Assembly: GCA_041662605.1 (NCBI GenBank)
Contig: JBAZSD010000015.1
Coordinates: 34,807-98,806 of the forward strand
Direction: 5' to 3'
From: Desulfomonilaceae bacterium
Lineage (GTDB): Bacteria > Desulfobacterota > Desulfomonilia > Desulfomonilales > Desulfomonilaceae
Length of the DNA: 64,000 nt
In this document: piece after piece, positions 17,786 to 27,376 of the stretch
Layout: each line of letters starts with the position of its first letter
How positions within the stretch are numbered: the stretch's first letter is position 1
Notes under the pieces: generated by a model
What the model saw: only the letters and a program-made list of their open reading frames with translations
Told to the model about the DNA's origin: nothing
Databases searched by the model: none
Program-made: the position numbers and the translations under genes

Positions 17786-19303
17786 TTATTGGTAGTCCAC
17801 TGATTGCATCTTGATTTTTCCCATGACTTTAAGCACTGGACCGGGGTCATCATCACTCAAGGAGACGAGCTTTATATGGGTAGCGTCTGAAGGAACCTGT
17901 CTCAAGGTAGGGTCAACCGATAGCCATCCTTTGACGTACGACTCCGCCCAGGAGTGATACAAAAAACCAAGATTGTCTGAATACACCAGACCAGTAACCA
18001 GGCGTGTAGGAATTCCAACGGATCTGGCCATGGCAGTATATAATTTAGAGTGCGACTGACATTCTCCTTCCTTGGATTTTAACACGTCCAGTGATGAAAA
18101 TGAATCTCTCATGGACCCCTTAATGTTGTCAGCGGTCCAGTTCACGAGCTTTACAATCTTTTCCAAATCCTGGGACGCTCCTGAAACTATTAATCCAGCC
18201 TGTTGCTTAATATCTTGATGGTCAGATTGAATACTAGATGTTGAAACCAGGTACCTGGACAAATTTTCTCCGGCGTCATCAGCCGTATTATGGAGCTTTG
18301 CAAAGCCTTGCGCGCCCTTGAAAAGTTTCAGATCTTCAACTTGTACTTCGACGTCAAAATCGTTCCCGGACGTACCGTGAGTTGAATCCTTGACGGTTTG
18401 ACGATGATCGCGGGCGAACATCTCTGACTGAACACCCTGGATATGAGCTTTCAGGAATTTTGTTTTTGCCGGACTAATTATTTTCCTGGGAGTTTTTACC
18501 AAACTGAAATCAAGAACCAAGTCTTTTTGCTGAGCTTTTTGTTCAAGGAACTTTTTGGCTGATTCTTCATCCTCGAGAATAGTTAGCAAAGATCCGTCCA
18601 ACCCTTTTTCGAGGACCACAAGCCCTTTGCGATTCAGCCATGAAATTACAACCGACTTTCCATAGTTGTTCGTTACTTTCCATACAGCGTCTGAAGGCCC
18701 AGGAGCGCCCTTTACTTTGGAGATTTCCTGCTCTACTGTTTCAATTGACTGCCTTTCAACATTAAACACATCGAATGAATACTTTGACCCATCTTTCAAT
18801 CCCTTCATCGCAGGCATCAAAGAAATAGCGCTTGTATGAAATATTTTCCCCTTTAATGGAAATTCGCGTTCGAGCTTTTCGCTATCCGCGTCCATTTTCA
18901 ACAGCAGTGTCGATGATTCTATATGGCCCTCAACTTTAAGATTCTTTTGGTTCATTTTCACAGTAGAGTCAAAAGAGATTAATGACAGGTCCGGAGCCAC
19001 GGTTATTTTTTCATTCATTTTGATTTCATTGGTTTTTTTCATGGCTGTCAGCCTCATCATCGAATCGCTTTCTATGACAAAGTTTTCCCTTTGAGGCTGT
19101 ATTTTGAAATGGCTATACCCTATTTTATCTTCCTGAAAATACAGGCCGTACCATGCTTCTTTAAATGGAAAGTTTGATAGGGTTCCGTAACCTTTAGTAG
19201 GTTGAACAGCTTCCTCTTGAGTTGGATTGAGGGACTTCACAATACAACTGCAATTAATAGCAGCTATAACAGATAATAATATGTATAAAAATAACTTGTT
19301 CAT
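17786..19303 (-). CDS. Transglutaminase-like protein, probable lipoprotein
   Basis: This 505-residue exported protein begins with a hydrophobic signal and Cys residues near position 19. The lipobox is imperfect, with Asn before the Cys. The C-terminal quarter is a transglutaminase-like (papain fold) domain with a putative triad C415 in EGECQSHS, H450 in LYHSWAE and D464 in LSVDPT. The N-terminal 350 residues are beta-rich and unlike any family I can name. Such proteins are probably cysteine proteases or structural scaffolds in the periplasm. It has its own upstream gap of 208 bases before ileS, on the opposite strand. Confidence 0.82.
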   Translation of the reverse strand: MNKLFLYILLSVIAAINCSCIVKSLNPTQEEAVQPTKGYGTLSNFPFKEAWYGLYFQEDKIGYSHFKIQPQRENFVIESDSMMRLTAMKKTNEIKMNEKITVAPDLSLISFDSTVKMNQKNLKVEGHIESSTLLLKMDADSEKLEREFPLKGKIFHTSAISLMPAMKGLKDGSKYSFDVFNVERQSIETVEQEISKVKGAPGPSDAVWKVTNNYGKSVVISWLNRKGLVVLEKGLDGSLLTILEDEESAKKFLEQKAQQKDLVLDFSLVKTPRKIISPAKTKFLKAHIQGVQSEMFARDHRQTVKDSTHGTSGNDFDVEVQVEDLKLFKGAQGFAKLHNTADDAGENLSRYLVSTSSIQSDHQDIKQQAGLIVSGASQDLEKIVKLVNWTADNIKGSMRDSFSSLDVLKSKEGECQSHSKLYTAMARSVGIPTRLVTGLVYSDNLGFLYHSWAESYVKGWLSVDPTLRQVPSDATHIKLVSLSDDDPGPVLKVMGKIKMQSVDYQ

Positions 19304-19512
19304 AATATTTTGTTGTTAACCATATATAATCAATTATACTAATTACTATCAAATAACTCAACCAAGTTCAAAAGAATCTCTCCATCTTCATCGTCGTTCA
19401 AAAATGTTTTCGTTGACTTTACCAGCACAATGATTGATTTTAAAAGATTGTATTATGATGGGACCTGAAAAATGGCGCCACCGACTCCGACCGGCGCTCC
19501 GGAGGAAACAAA

Positions 19513-22308
19513 ATGGATTACAAAGATACTCTAAATTTGCCGAAAACTAACTTTCCCATGAGGGCCAACCTTCCCAAGAAAGAGCCTGACATTTTAAAAC
19601 ATTGGGAAGAGTCAAAAATATATGACAAAATCCTTGAAGCGGCGCAGGGCAGATCAAAATATATCCTCCATGATGGGCCTCCGTATGCGAATGGCCACAT
19701 ACACCTGGGAACCGCTCTCAACAAGATATTAAAAGATATAATTGTGAAATCGAAATTCATGGCTGGTTTCAATTCTGATTATGTTCCAGGTTGGGATTGC
19801 CACGGGTTGCCTATAGAGCATCAGGTTGACAAAGAACTAGGGAAGTCAAAGGCTCAGATGACTGAGGTGCAGGTCCGACAAAAATGCCGTGAATATGCCA
19901 CGAAGTTTATAGATATTCAACGAAAGGAATTCCAAAGGCTCGGAGTCCTCGGTGAATGGCAGGATCCCTATCTGACTATGAATTACAGCTATCAGGCGGC
20001 GATAGTAAGAGAACTGGGCCATTTTTTTCATTCCGGGGCAGTGTATAGAGGTAAGAAACCGGTCTATTGGTGCTCATCCTGCGTAACGGCCTTAGCGGAA
20101 GCCGAGGTGGAATACGCCGATTCGGCTAGTCCTTCCATATATGTAAAATTCAGAGCTGTTGACGATTTTTCTTCCAGAATTCCAGGACTTCAAAACGAAA
20201 AGGTTTCCGTGATTATATGGACCACCACTCCGTGGACCATACCTGCAAACCTTGCCATCGCGGCGCACCCCAACGAGACTTACGCCGCGGTCAAGGTGGG
20301 CGACGAGGTTTACATTCTCGCTCAACGATTAGTGTCGATAAATATGGAAACGTTTGGAATCAATGACTTCAAGATTATCGCCGAATTCTCCGGAAAAACT
20401 CTTGAAGGTCTGAGATGCGCTCATCCGCTTTATGATAGAACCTCGCAGCTAATTCTGGCGGATTTCGTCACGTTGGACACAGGGACAGGGCTAGTTCATA
20501 TTGCCCCTGGTCATGGCCAGGAAGATTATGAAGTCGGGCGTTTATATAATATCGACGTTTACGCGCCTGTCGATGATCGTGGGAGATTCACCGACGAAGT
20601 TGGATTTTTCGCGGGGAAATTCGTCTTCAGCGCAAATAGGGAGATCATAGAGAAGCTCCACGAAGTTGGCGCCCTCATGGCTTCCGAAGAAATGGATCAC
20701 AGTTATCCTCATTGCTGGCGATGCAAGAAACCGGTCATTTTCCGGGCTACCCATCAATGGTTCATCTCCATGGACAAAACTGGTTTGAGAGAATCCGCCC
20801 TTGAGGCGATCGACACTGTCAGGTGGATTCCAAAGTGGGGCCGGGATAGAATTTACGGCATGATCGAGCACAGACCTGATTGGTGTATTTCCAGGCAACG
20901 CAGTTGGGGGGTTCCTATTACCGCTCTTAGATGTTCAGACTGTGACACGGTGGTAGCTCCGCCGGAACTTTTTGAAAAAACAGCGAAGCTCTTTGAAGAA
21001 AGAGGAGCGGATGTTTGGTTCGAGTCTACAGTTCAAGACCTTGCGCCCGCAGGTCTCAAGTGTCCATCATGTAACGGACAGTCGTTTATTAAAGAACGGG
21101 ACATCCTTGATGTGTGGTTTGATTCCGGAGTGAGTTGGGCAGCGGTTCTTGAGAGCAGACCATCTTTAAAATATCCCTGTGACATGTACCTTGAAGGCAG
21201 CGACCAGCATCGAGGTTGGTTTCATAGCGCAATGCTCACTTCTGTTGGAACGCGCGATCGCGCCCCGTACGGGAACGTTCTCACTCATGGATTCGTAGTC
21301 GATGGCCAGGGCAAGAAAATGTCCAAGTCCTTAGGAAATGTAATTCAACCTTCTCAGATAATAGACAAATATGGAGCTGATGTTCTACGGCTATGGGTTT
21401 CTGCGGAGGACTACCGTGATGACATAAGAATTTCTCCCGAGATTCTCGATAGGCTTTCCGAAGCCTATCGCAGGATACGGAACACATGCCGATTCCTGTT
21501 GGGAAACCTGGCTGACTTTAATCCAGCCGAACAGGTCTCCCCCGGGGAGATGACAGCGCTCGATCGCTTCGCTCTGGACAGGCTCAACTTTGTCATAGCC
21601 AGAGTTAAAAAGGCATACGAGGATTTTGATTTCCATGTGGTCTTTCACACCCTGTACAATTATTGCACAGTGGATTTGTCTTCATTGTACCTGGATATTC
21701 TCAAGGATCGGTTGTACGTCGAAAAGTCAGACGGAAGGCTGAGGAGATCAGCTCAAACCGCCTTGGATAATATCCTTTCGGCCTTGATAAGATTGATGGC
21801 TCCTATTTTGGCGTTTACAGCGGAGGAAGTTTGGAACGAATTTCAAAATAGGGCAGGAAATCAGTCGAGTGTTCATCTCACATGTTTTCCGGACACTATA
21901 GAGGGAGTAACCTTAACGAAGGAACAAAGGTCTCAATGGAACGATATGTTGGCGTTGAGACAGGAAGCTTCAAAGGCGCTTGAGGAAGCTAGAGCTTCAA
22001 AAGCAATCGGGTCTTCTCTCGAAGCAAAGCTCATAATTAGCGGTCCAGAGGATTTCATTCAAAAAGTGAAGTCCATGGAAGATCCGGAGGGATTTTTCAT
22101 AGTGTCTCAGATTGAACTGCGGTCGAGAAATATTGAGACAAAAGTTTCCGATGATGAGGATCCCCTAGTGGGGGTCGAGGTCGCTGTTGTGCGCGTCCAA
22201 GGCGCCAAGTGCCCACGATGTTGGATCTGGAGTTCTGAAATAGGAACAAACTCCAGGCACCCTGATCTTTGCCCAAGGTGCGCGGCTGTGTTGGTCGAAG
22301 TCGAATAA
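19513..22308 (+). CDS. ileS: Isoleucyl-tRNA synthetase
   Basis: The enzyme charges tRNA-Ile. All class I hallmarks are visible: the HIGH-type motif GHIHLG at residues 61-66, the editing (CP1) domain, and KMSKS near residue 603. A C-terminal zinc finger (CPRCW...CPRCA, about 895-925) is also present. At 931 residues it is the bacterial-type length. A GGAGGA site precedes the ATG. lspA follows 40 bases downstream, a very common pairing. Confidence 0.98.
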   Translation: MDYKDTLNLPKTNFPMRANLPKKEPDILKHWEESKIYDKILEAAQGRSKYILHDGPPYANGHIHLGTALNKILKDIIVKSKFMAGFNSDYVPGWDCHGLPIEHQVDKELGKSKAQMTEVQVRQKCREYATKFIDIQRKEFQRLGVLGEWQDPYLTMNYSYQAAIVRELGHFFHSGAVYRGKKPVYWCSSCVTALAEAEVEYADSASPSIYVKFRAVDDFSSRIPGLQNEKVSVIIWTTTPWTIPANLAIAAHPNETYAAVKVGDEVYILAQRLVSINMETFGINDFKIIAEFSGKTLEGLRCAHPLYDRTSQLILADFVTLDTGTGLVHIAPGHGQEDYEVGRLYNIDVYAPVDDRGRFTDEVGFFAGKFVFSANREIIEKLHEVGALMASEEMDHSYPHCWRCKKPVIFRATHQWFISMDKTGLRESALEAIDTVRWIPKWGRDRIYGMIEHRPDWCISRQRSWGVPITALRCSDCDTVVAPPELFEKTAKLFEERGADVWFESTVQDLAPAGLKCPSCNGQSFIKERDILDVWFDSGVSWAAVLESRPSLKYPCDMYLEGSDQHRGWFHSAMLTSVGTRDRAPYGNVLTHGFVVDGQGKKMSKSLGNVIQPSQIIDKYGADVLRLWVSAEDYRDDIRISPEILDRLSEAYRRIRNTCRFLLGNLADFNPAEQVSPGEMTALDRFALDRLNFVIARVKKAYEDFDFHVVFHTLYNYCTVDLSSLYLDILKDRLYVEKSDGRLRRSAQTALDNILSALIRLMAPILAFTAEEVWNEFQNRAGNQSSVHLTCFPDTIEGVTLTKEQRSQWNDMLALRQEASKALEEARASKAIGSSLEAKLIISGPEDFIQKVKSMEDPEGFFIVSQIELRSRNIETKVSDDEDPLVGVEVAVVRVQGAKCPRCWIWSSEIGTNSRHPDLCPRCAAVLVEVE

Positions 22309-22348
22309 CATCCAGTGTCTGACTCAGACGGAATATATTTTTAAGATT

Positions 22349-22843
22349 ATGGTTCGTAGCAGGAAACAAACACTTACTATTTTCTGGCTTGTTTCAATTT
22401 TTGTCATTCTTTTGGATCAAGTAACGAAGTTTATGATCTTGAACGCTATTCCTATTAATACATCTGAAATCATAATACCTGGTTTATTGAACTTTACCCA
22501 TGTCAAAAACCCTGGAGCCGCTTTTGGCGTATTTGCCGAAAATGCTGGAACCGTGGGGAGAATCGCTTTGTCGATCGTGTCATTTGTGGCCCTGGTTGTA
22601 ATAGCCTGGATAGTTGTGTTTCAGCCGCTGGATTTTTATTCTGTTATAGGATTAGCCCTATTTTTCGGGGGAGCCGCCGGAAATTTTATCGACAGGATAT
22701 TGTTTGGAGAAGTCACTGATTTTATAGATGTTTACGCAAGGGGATTACATTGGCCGGCTTTTAATATCGCTGATTCCGCTCTGTCGATAGGCGCGTTCAT
22801 TTTTTGCATGAGGCTCATCTTTCCATCCAGGGCTCAAAGTTGA
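22349..22843 (+). CDS. lspA: Lipoprotein signal peptidase II
   Basis: This inner-membrane aspartyl protease cuts the signal peptide of diacylated prolipoproteins. The 164-residue protein has four hydrophobic segments. It also has the conserved blocks DQVTK, NPGAAFG and GGAAGNFIDR, and FNIADSAL with the second catalytic Asp. It is the second gene of an ileS-lspA-yggU operon, and its stop overlaps the yggU start. Confidence 0.97.
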   Translation: MVRSRKQTLTIFWLVSIFVILLDQVTKFMILNAIPINTSEIIIPGLLNFTHVKNPGAAFGVFAENAGTVGRIALSIVSFVALVVIAWIVVFQPLDFYSVIGLALFFGGAAGNFIDRILFGEVTDFIDVYARGLHWPAFNIADSALSIGAFIFCMRLIFPSRAQS

Positions 22844-23124
22844 GACCGACAGGAAAAGATGAAACACTTACCCTTGTGGTCAGGGTGACCCCGAACTCCT
22901 CGTCGAACCATATTTCACTCGAATCTGACGGCAAATTAGCGGTAAAGCTGACCAGCCCTCCTGTCGAAGGAAAGGCGAATAAGGATCTCGTCAAATTGAT
23001 CGCAAAAAAGTTGGGGATTCCCCAGTCGGACGTATCTATAAAAAGAGGGGAACATTCCAGAAACAAGGTGCTTATTGTCAGGGGAGTTTCCGCTGAAGCG
23101 ATTAGAACAAATCTCACAAGCTAG
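22840..23124 (+). CDS. yggU: YggU/DUF167 family protein
   Basis: This 94-residue protein matches the DUF167/UPF0235 pattern, with RVTPNSSSN and SPPVEGKANKDLVKLIAKKL. Its biochemical role is unknown. A start at the TTG at 22840, overlapping the lspA stop, gives the usual length. The frame also runs back to a TTG at 22804. The last 11 bases overlap the convergent YkgJ-like gene. Confidence 0.9.
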   Translation: MRPTGKDETLTLVVRVTPNSSSNHISLESDGKLAVKLTSPPVEGKANKDLVKLIAKKLGIPQSDVSIKRGEHSRNKVLIVRGVSAEAIRTNLTS

Positions 23125-23713
23125 ATGATGACAAGATTTCAGATATAGTGAGCCTTTTGGTTCTCTTACCCCTCATGTAAATCATTTCAAGCTCCAGGTC
23201 AGCCATCCGCCGATAGAACGGAGTTCGGTCGATCTGTACTTCTGGTCTATTGTGACGTATATCAGTCTCGAATCGGGGACAGCCTGTTCCAGAGATGCGG
23301 TTTTTGTTTGGGTTATCAATGAAATGGGGGATACCCGCCAATCTACATATCATGGGTCGGTATTCGTAAATGGCGCACCTACCGTCGAAGTTGGCAGCGC
23401 AAACTGAATTTCTGTATGGATCTCCAGAGGAATCTAATCGCTTGAGTTCCACAATTTGTAGACTTCTGTGTTCTATTTCCAGTTTTGTGGGTTCATCCAA
23501 GGCGCGGACGCCCCGCCTCATATAAAGCATTTCCGAAAAGGTGTGAACGATTAGATCGACAGTGCAACACTTCGTTCCGTCACAGCCTTCGCAGTTGAAC
23601 CCTGCCTGAAACGACGCCTCTTTGTAGACGACGTCCATTTCATTATAAAGCTCTTTGAGACGGGGGTTAAAATCAGTCCCAGAGAAATCAACGCTATTAT
23701 CTCCAGAATACAT
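23114..23713 (-). CDS. YkgJ family cysteine-cluster protein
   Basis: The 199-residue protein contains a Cys cluster of the YkgJ/UPF0153 type: CEGCDGTKCC near residue 41, then CAANFDGRCAIYEYRPMICR, typically binding zinc or iron-sulfur. Its function is unknown. It is convergent with yggU and overlaps it by 11 bases. The ferredoxin gene lies just upstream on the same strand. Confidence 0.88.
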   Translation of the reverse strand: MYSGDNSVDFSGTDFNPRLKELYNEMDVVYKEASFQAGFNCEGCDGTKCCTVDLIVHTFSEMLYMRRGVRALDEPTKLEIEHRSLQIVELKRLDSSGDPYRNSVCAANFDGRCAIYEYRPMICRLAGIPHFIDNPNKNRISGTGCPRFETDIRHNRPEVQIDRTPFYRRMADLELEMIYMRGKRTKRLTISEILSSSSL

Positions 23714-23780
23714 CTCCAGCGCCTAAAATGATCTGTTCATAAGCATAAACAATCTTGGGGGCGATACATGTTCCCAGATC

Positions 23781-23975
23781 TTACTCCTGCCAACTGATCG
23801 CCTCTTCCGGGCAGGTGTCAATCGCTTCCTGGATTTCGTCCTCTGAGCACGCGCTTTGATCCACCACATAAGCCTTATCGGTCTCATCGCTTACAGCAAA
23901 ACAATCCTCCGCAATAGCCGCACATGTTCCGCAACCACTGCAAGCCTCTTGATCGATTACTAAAGTCCTAGCCAT
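23781..23975 (-). CDS. Small [4Fe-4S] ferredoxin
   Basis: This 64-residue acidic electron carrier has three Cys in CSGCGTCAA and a distal CPEE motif, the single-cluster arrangement of Desulfovibrio-type ferredoxins. Two extra Cys (about 24 and 43) are present and might form a disulfide or a second partial site. The start has a GGAGGAAA site. Its redox partners are not in the window. Confidence 0.9.
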   Translation of the reverse strand: MARTLVIDQEACSGCGTCAAIAEDCFAVSDETDKAYVVDQSACSEDEIQEAIDTCPEEAISWQE

Positions 23976-24321
23976 TTTTCCTCCTCTGTCGTCAGGACAT
24001 GATTTGATAAGTATGGAAACAGTTTATAATTGACCTTTACATGTACGCGTTTTTTCAGTCAACCGTTATTGTAATTCATCAATGTTCCTTTGAAACTATT
24101 TCTAGCGCACGGAAATAGATTAACACACTTTGGACATCAGGGTTGTCTAAATTATATAACATAATGACAAGATGTTAGTTATATTATTTAGAGTCATTTT
24201 TAACTTAATTCAAGTAACTTAATCGGCGCCTCAGCGGTGTTAAAGTAACTCGTATTGATTCCAAACATAGAAATAAAGCTGCCGCAGGAATCTTTTTGAT
24301 TCGAATAAACGCAATATTTTC
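23976..24321 (+). other. Intergenic region without recognisable genes
   Basis: This AT-rich gap lies between divergent ferredoxin and HU genes. I see no tRNA, riboswitch or credible ORF. It contains a short imperfect inverted repeat of TATATAA/TTATATT type around 24153-24190 and, at its right end, the HU promoter. Confidence 0.5.
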
Positions 24322-24351
24322 TTGACACTTGACATTCGGGGGACGTATAGA
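24322..24351 (+). promoter_or_regulatory. Promoter of the HU gene
   Basis: A perfect -35 TTGACA at 24322-24327 lies 18 bp from the -10 TATAGA at 24346-24351. A second TTGACA overlaps at 24329, but its spacing would be wrong. Confidence 0.65.
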
Positions 24352-24406
24352 ACCATCATTGATTTTAGTGACATAAATTTCTGATCAACTCGAGGGAGGC
24401 GTGGAA

Positions 24407-24679
24407 ATGACAAAAGCTGAATTTGTGGACAAACTTGCAGAGAAAGGCCAGACAACCAAGAAGCACGCGTCGGAAGCGATAGACCTGGTTTTTTCAACCA
24501 TATCGGATGCGTTGGTGGCAGGGGAGGAAATCTCCGTCCCCGGATTCGGTAAATTTTCTGTAGTGGTCAGGCAGGCGCGCTCCGGAATCAATCCTAGAAC
24601 AAAGGAAAAGATCAAGATCGCCGAAACTAAGGCTCCGAAGTTTTCCCCGGCGAAAGCTCTGAAGGAATCCATCAAATAA
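24407..24679 (+). CDS. HU-family DNA-binding protein
   Basis: This nucleoid protein of 90 residues bends and compacts DNA as a dimer. The HU signature GFGKFSVVVRQARSGINPRT is visible near residues 45-65. The ATG at 24407 has a GAGGGAGG site with 7-nt spacing. An in-frame GTG at 24401 is less likely. A terminator at 24802 ends the transcript. Confidence 0.96.
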   Translation: MTKAEFVDKLAEKGQTTKKHASEAIDLVFSTISDALVAGEEISVPGFGKFSVVVRQARSGINPRTKEKIKIAETKAPKFSPAKALKESIK

Positions 24680-24801
24680 TTGGATTCTGGGCCGTTAGTT
24701 TATAATTTTTATTATGGAATTTCGCCCCAAGAAAAGTGGCTTTGATCTATATTCCACTTTGTGGTGAATTTTCCTTTGAACATTTGGTTGTATTTTTATT
24801 T

Positions 24802-24825
24802 GCGCCTAAGGGCGCTTTTGATTTT
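24802..24825 (+). terminator. Rho-independent terminator after HU
   Basis: Arms GCGCC (24802-24806) and GGCGC (24811-24815) surround a 4-base loop (TAAG). A T-rich tract follows. Confidence 0.6.
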
Positions 24826-24848
24826 GTGGGATCCCAAAAGAGGAAAAA

Positions 24849-25148
24849 ATGTTCGTTTTAGGAAACTTGGTTTACGCATTAGCCAATGTAGTTGACATAG
24901 CGCTTTCCATTTACATGTGGATTGTAATCGTGTCCGCACTTATTTCGTGGGTTAATCCTGATCCCTACAATCCCATAGTCCGTTTCCTTTATGGAATTAC
25001 GGAACCCGTGTTCAACTTTGTGAGGCGTCACCTTCCTTTGCCACAAATGGGAATAGATTTTTCGCCGCTAATCGTCCTGCTTGCCATAGTTTTTCTCCAG
25101 CAATTTCTCGTCAAAACTCTTCTACAGATAGCGTCAGCGTTAAGTTAA
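24849..25148 (+). CDS. yggT: YggT family membrane protein
   Basis: This 99-residue protein has two hydrophobic segments typical of YggT, with SALISWVNPDPYNPIVRFLYGITEP between them. Homologues are implicated in resistance to osmotic shock and in cell division, but the mechanism is not settled. A GAGGAAAAA site precedes the ATG. Confidence 0.9.
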   Translation: MFVLGNLVYALANVVDIALSIYMWIVIVSALISWVNPDPYNPIVRFLYGITEPVFNFVRRHLPLPQMGIDFSPLIVLLAIVFLQQFLVKTLLQIASALS

Positions 25149-25178
25149 TCGCTCAAGCAAAAAAAATTAACGACCCTA

Positions 25179-25228
25179 AAAAGCAGACGACCTAAGCCTG
25201 TACGGGTTTAGGTCGTCTGCTTTTGTTG
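25179..25228 (+). terminator. Strong bidirectional terminator
   Basis: A 17-bp perfect stem (25179-25195 with 25208-25224) has a 12-nt loop and is flanked by A on the left and T on the right. It lies between converging yggT and the small acidic gene and can act on both strands. Confidence 0.9.
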
Positions 25229-25243
25229 TATAATTATATGAGA

Positions 25244-25423
25244 TCAGAAATCGTCGAAGTCTATCGTAAGTTCTTCGTCAGAAAAATCTTCGTCGACTTC
25301 AAGGGAGGATAATAAATCAACAGGACCACCCTCTAGGGGATCTTCAAAATCAGCAAGGGCTTCGGCCAGTGATTCTTCTTTCACATGGCCGATGTAGTAA
25401 TCAATATTGTGAGAATGAGGCAT
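25244..25423 (-). CDS. Small acidic protein (59 aa), unrecognised
   Basis: A 59-residue ORF from ATG at 25423 to TGA at 25244 has a GGGAGGATC site just upstream. It is very acidic, with the C-terminus ending in DFSDEELTIDFDDF. No membrane segment or metal motif is visible. It falls under common 60-aa cut-offs and so is easily missed. The strong terminator lies just beyond its stop. Confidence 0.7.
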   Translation of the reverse strand: MPHSHNIDYYIGHVKEESLAEALADFEDPLEGGPVDLLSSLEVDEDFSDEELTIDFDDF

Positions 25424-25593
25424 GCTTGATCCTCCCGTTTTCTATGAATACCGTTGCAGCGCAACTGAAAATAAATAAAGCATAACAATATGATATTGTC
25501 AATAATTAAAGTATTACATTAATAAAAAGCTCTGTCGATAATATTCAGCCTTTTATTCATCACCCTCGCATCAAAACGTCATCTTTGTGTAGA

Positions 25594-26118
25594 TTATTCC
25601 ATGATTCTGGTAATGGCTGAAAAGTTGTTCCCGTAATCCCGATATTTTTGGGAGTTTTGTGTGTGAAACTCACGCTCCTCATCGGTGCAATCCCTGATCG
25701 GACGCGCCGGAACACCCACAGCTACCTTGTTCGCGGGAATAATGGTCCCAGGGCTGACCACGGCGCCTGCCGCCACTACGGCTCCTTCCTCGATTACACA
25801 ACCGTCAAGGACCAAGGCTCCGATACCGATTAACGCCCTGTCATAAATTGTGGCTCCGTGCAATACGGCCCTATGCCCCACTATCACTTCATCTCCAATA
25901 ATTAGCGGAAATTTGTCACTGGTGACATGTAGCGCGCAAAGATCCTGTATGTTCGTTTGCCGACCGATGCGAATGTAGTTAACGTCAGCTCTGGCTACAG
26001 TATAGAACCATAGATTACTGAAATCCCCTATTTCCACATCGCCCAACAAGACTACTCCGGGAGCTATAAAAACCTCCTTGCCGAGCTTGGGTCTGATTCC
26101 TTTATACTCAATTATCAT
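25594..26118 (-). CDS. Gamma carbonic anhydrase-like hexapeptide-repeat protein
   Basis: The left-handed beta-helix repeats are visible as many [LIV]-G-x4 hexapeptides, such as VVLLGDVEIGDFSNLW and ALIGIGALVLDGCVIEEGAVV. The expected metal-binding His residues appear in LHVTSD and GHRAVLHGA. The start at ATG 26118 has a GGAG site, whereas the longer frame to 26187 starts inside the upstream gene. At 174 residues it is typical. Many family members bind metal without proven activity. It lies 49 bases downstream of the GNAT/PUA gene. Confidence 0.9.
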   Translation of the reverse strand: MIIEYKGIRPKLGKEVFIAPGVVLLGDVEIGDFSNLWFYTVARADVNYIRIGRQTNIQDLCALHVTSDKFPLIIGDEVIVGHRAVLHGATIYDRALIGIGALVLDGCVIEEGAVVAAGAVVSPGTIIPANKVAVGVPARPIRDCTDEEREFHTQNSQKYRDYGNNFSAITRIME

Positions 26119-26167
26119 TGAATGCTCCGTAATACCGGCTTCCTCACAACATAAGGATAGTGGTGGA

Positions 26168-27376
26168 TCATTCGGTCCCCATCCCACAAATACTTTTAAA
26201 AAACTCGTATGAGATAGAGCGTTGTCGTTGTGGATTGAAATCCTTGTCGCTGACCTTCATTGCATCCAGTGAAACCGGCCTCTTGAAGACTCTGTAATAT
26301 TCATAACTCAATACAAGCGTTTTACCCTTTTTGGGGCCTGTTACACCCACATGTTCACGCACGTGATCAAGGTCATATGTCTCGTCGTCATAGAGAGCTT
26401 TACACAAGTTCCTAGGATCTTCGAACGTCCAGGTTTCTATCCTGGCCTGGCCTACCGCTCCGACGCCATTAACGTAGAACAGTATCGGCAATCCTTTTCT
26501 GATCTCGTGAAATCCTGTCGGAAAAGTGTATACAAGGTTACGCCGAAGTATTTGACGCGCAGAATTTTCAGTAAACAACAAATTCTCGTGATTCGTTTCT
26601 TCCCGAGGCATATCAATCATGCCTATCGCTCTTTTTTTATCGAGAGTAATCATTAGTGGGCTTTCGTCATGTCCTTCTATGATTAGAGGGAAAAAGAGCA
26701 TTTCCAATTCATACGATTCCAGCGGACGCGCCGGCGGACTAACTATCAGGTTCGGTCCCTGGCGATTGATTCTGTGCCAAGAGGCAGAAACAAACGGCCC
26801 CCGATGTCCGGGGCCGGGCCTATAGAGGAGGGCTCCGTTTTCAATCCTGGTTTCATAACCCAGGGAAACGAATAACTTCTCCAGAAAACCAACCAAACTG
26901 GAATGAGGAATAGACTCATAGATTAGCTTTTTCCCAAATCTGAACCGGTTCTCTCCCTCAGGTACAGAGGACCACTCCATCCCTTCGTGGAAAAATCCGC
27001 AAGTGATCAATGTGTTGGCGACACTTAATGACTCACTTTCAAATACCGTCATTCGGACTTTTAATATTTTTCTTGCCGCCCAAGCCAGGATTTCTCTCCT
27101 GAGGAATCTGACGTCCAGTCCAGTTTTTCTTGCTTCATCAGATGTCCAAAACACTGCGAGGACTATTTCTTGGTCCGTTGCCAGGGACCATACGGAAACC
27201 CCGTGGGGTTTTCCTTCAATTTCCAAAATGGTTATGATCAGATTTTCATCATTAGGTGAAAACGATTTGTCCCTGGAAAGAAAATCTTGAAACGATCTTC
27301 GTATGGGACTGTCACCCAGCGACGACGCTATCTCAACCACGTCCTTTTCAGTGGCGGATCTGATTATTGGTTTCAT
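26168..27376 (-). CDS. GNAT-like acetyltransferase with a C-terminal PUA-like domain
   Basis: This 402-residue protein starts at ATG 27376 after AAGGA (6 nt). The first 150 residues look like a GNAT fold, with strands plus a VANTLITCGFF helix. The last 130 resemble a PUA/ASCH/EVE-type RNA-binding barrel: NSARQILRRN, a LPILFYVNGVGAVGQARIE strand and a DLDHVREHVG helix. GNAT with PUA-like domains can mark nucleotide or tRNA modification, or a toxin-antitoxin unit. No antitoxin is obvious nearby. The exact substrate is unknown. Confidence 0.65.
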   Translation of the reverse strand: MKPIIRSATEKDVVEIASSLGDSPIRRSFQDFLSRDKSFSPNDENLIITILEIEGKPHGVSVWSLATDQEIVLAVFWTSDEARKTGLDVRFLRREILAWAARKILKVRMTVFESESLSVANTLITCGFFHEGMEWSSVPEGENRFRFGKKLIYESIPHSSLVGFLEKLFVSLGYETRIENGALLYRPGPGHRGPFVSASWHRINRQGPNLIVSPPARPLESYELEMLFFPLIIEGHDESPLMITLDKKRAIGMIDMPREETNHENLLFTENSARQILRRNLVYTFPTGFHEIRKGLPILFYVNGVGAVGQARIETWTFEDPRNLCKALYDDETYDLDHVREHVGVTGPKKGKTLVLSYEYYRVFKRPVSLDAMKVSDKDFNPQRQRSISYEFFKSICGMGTE

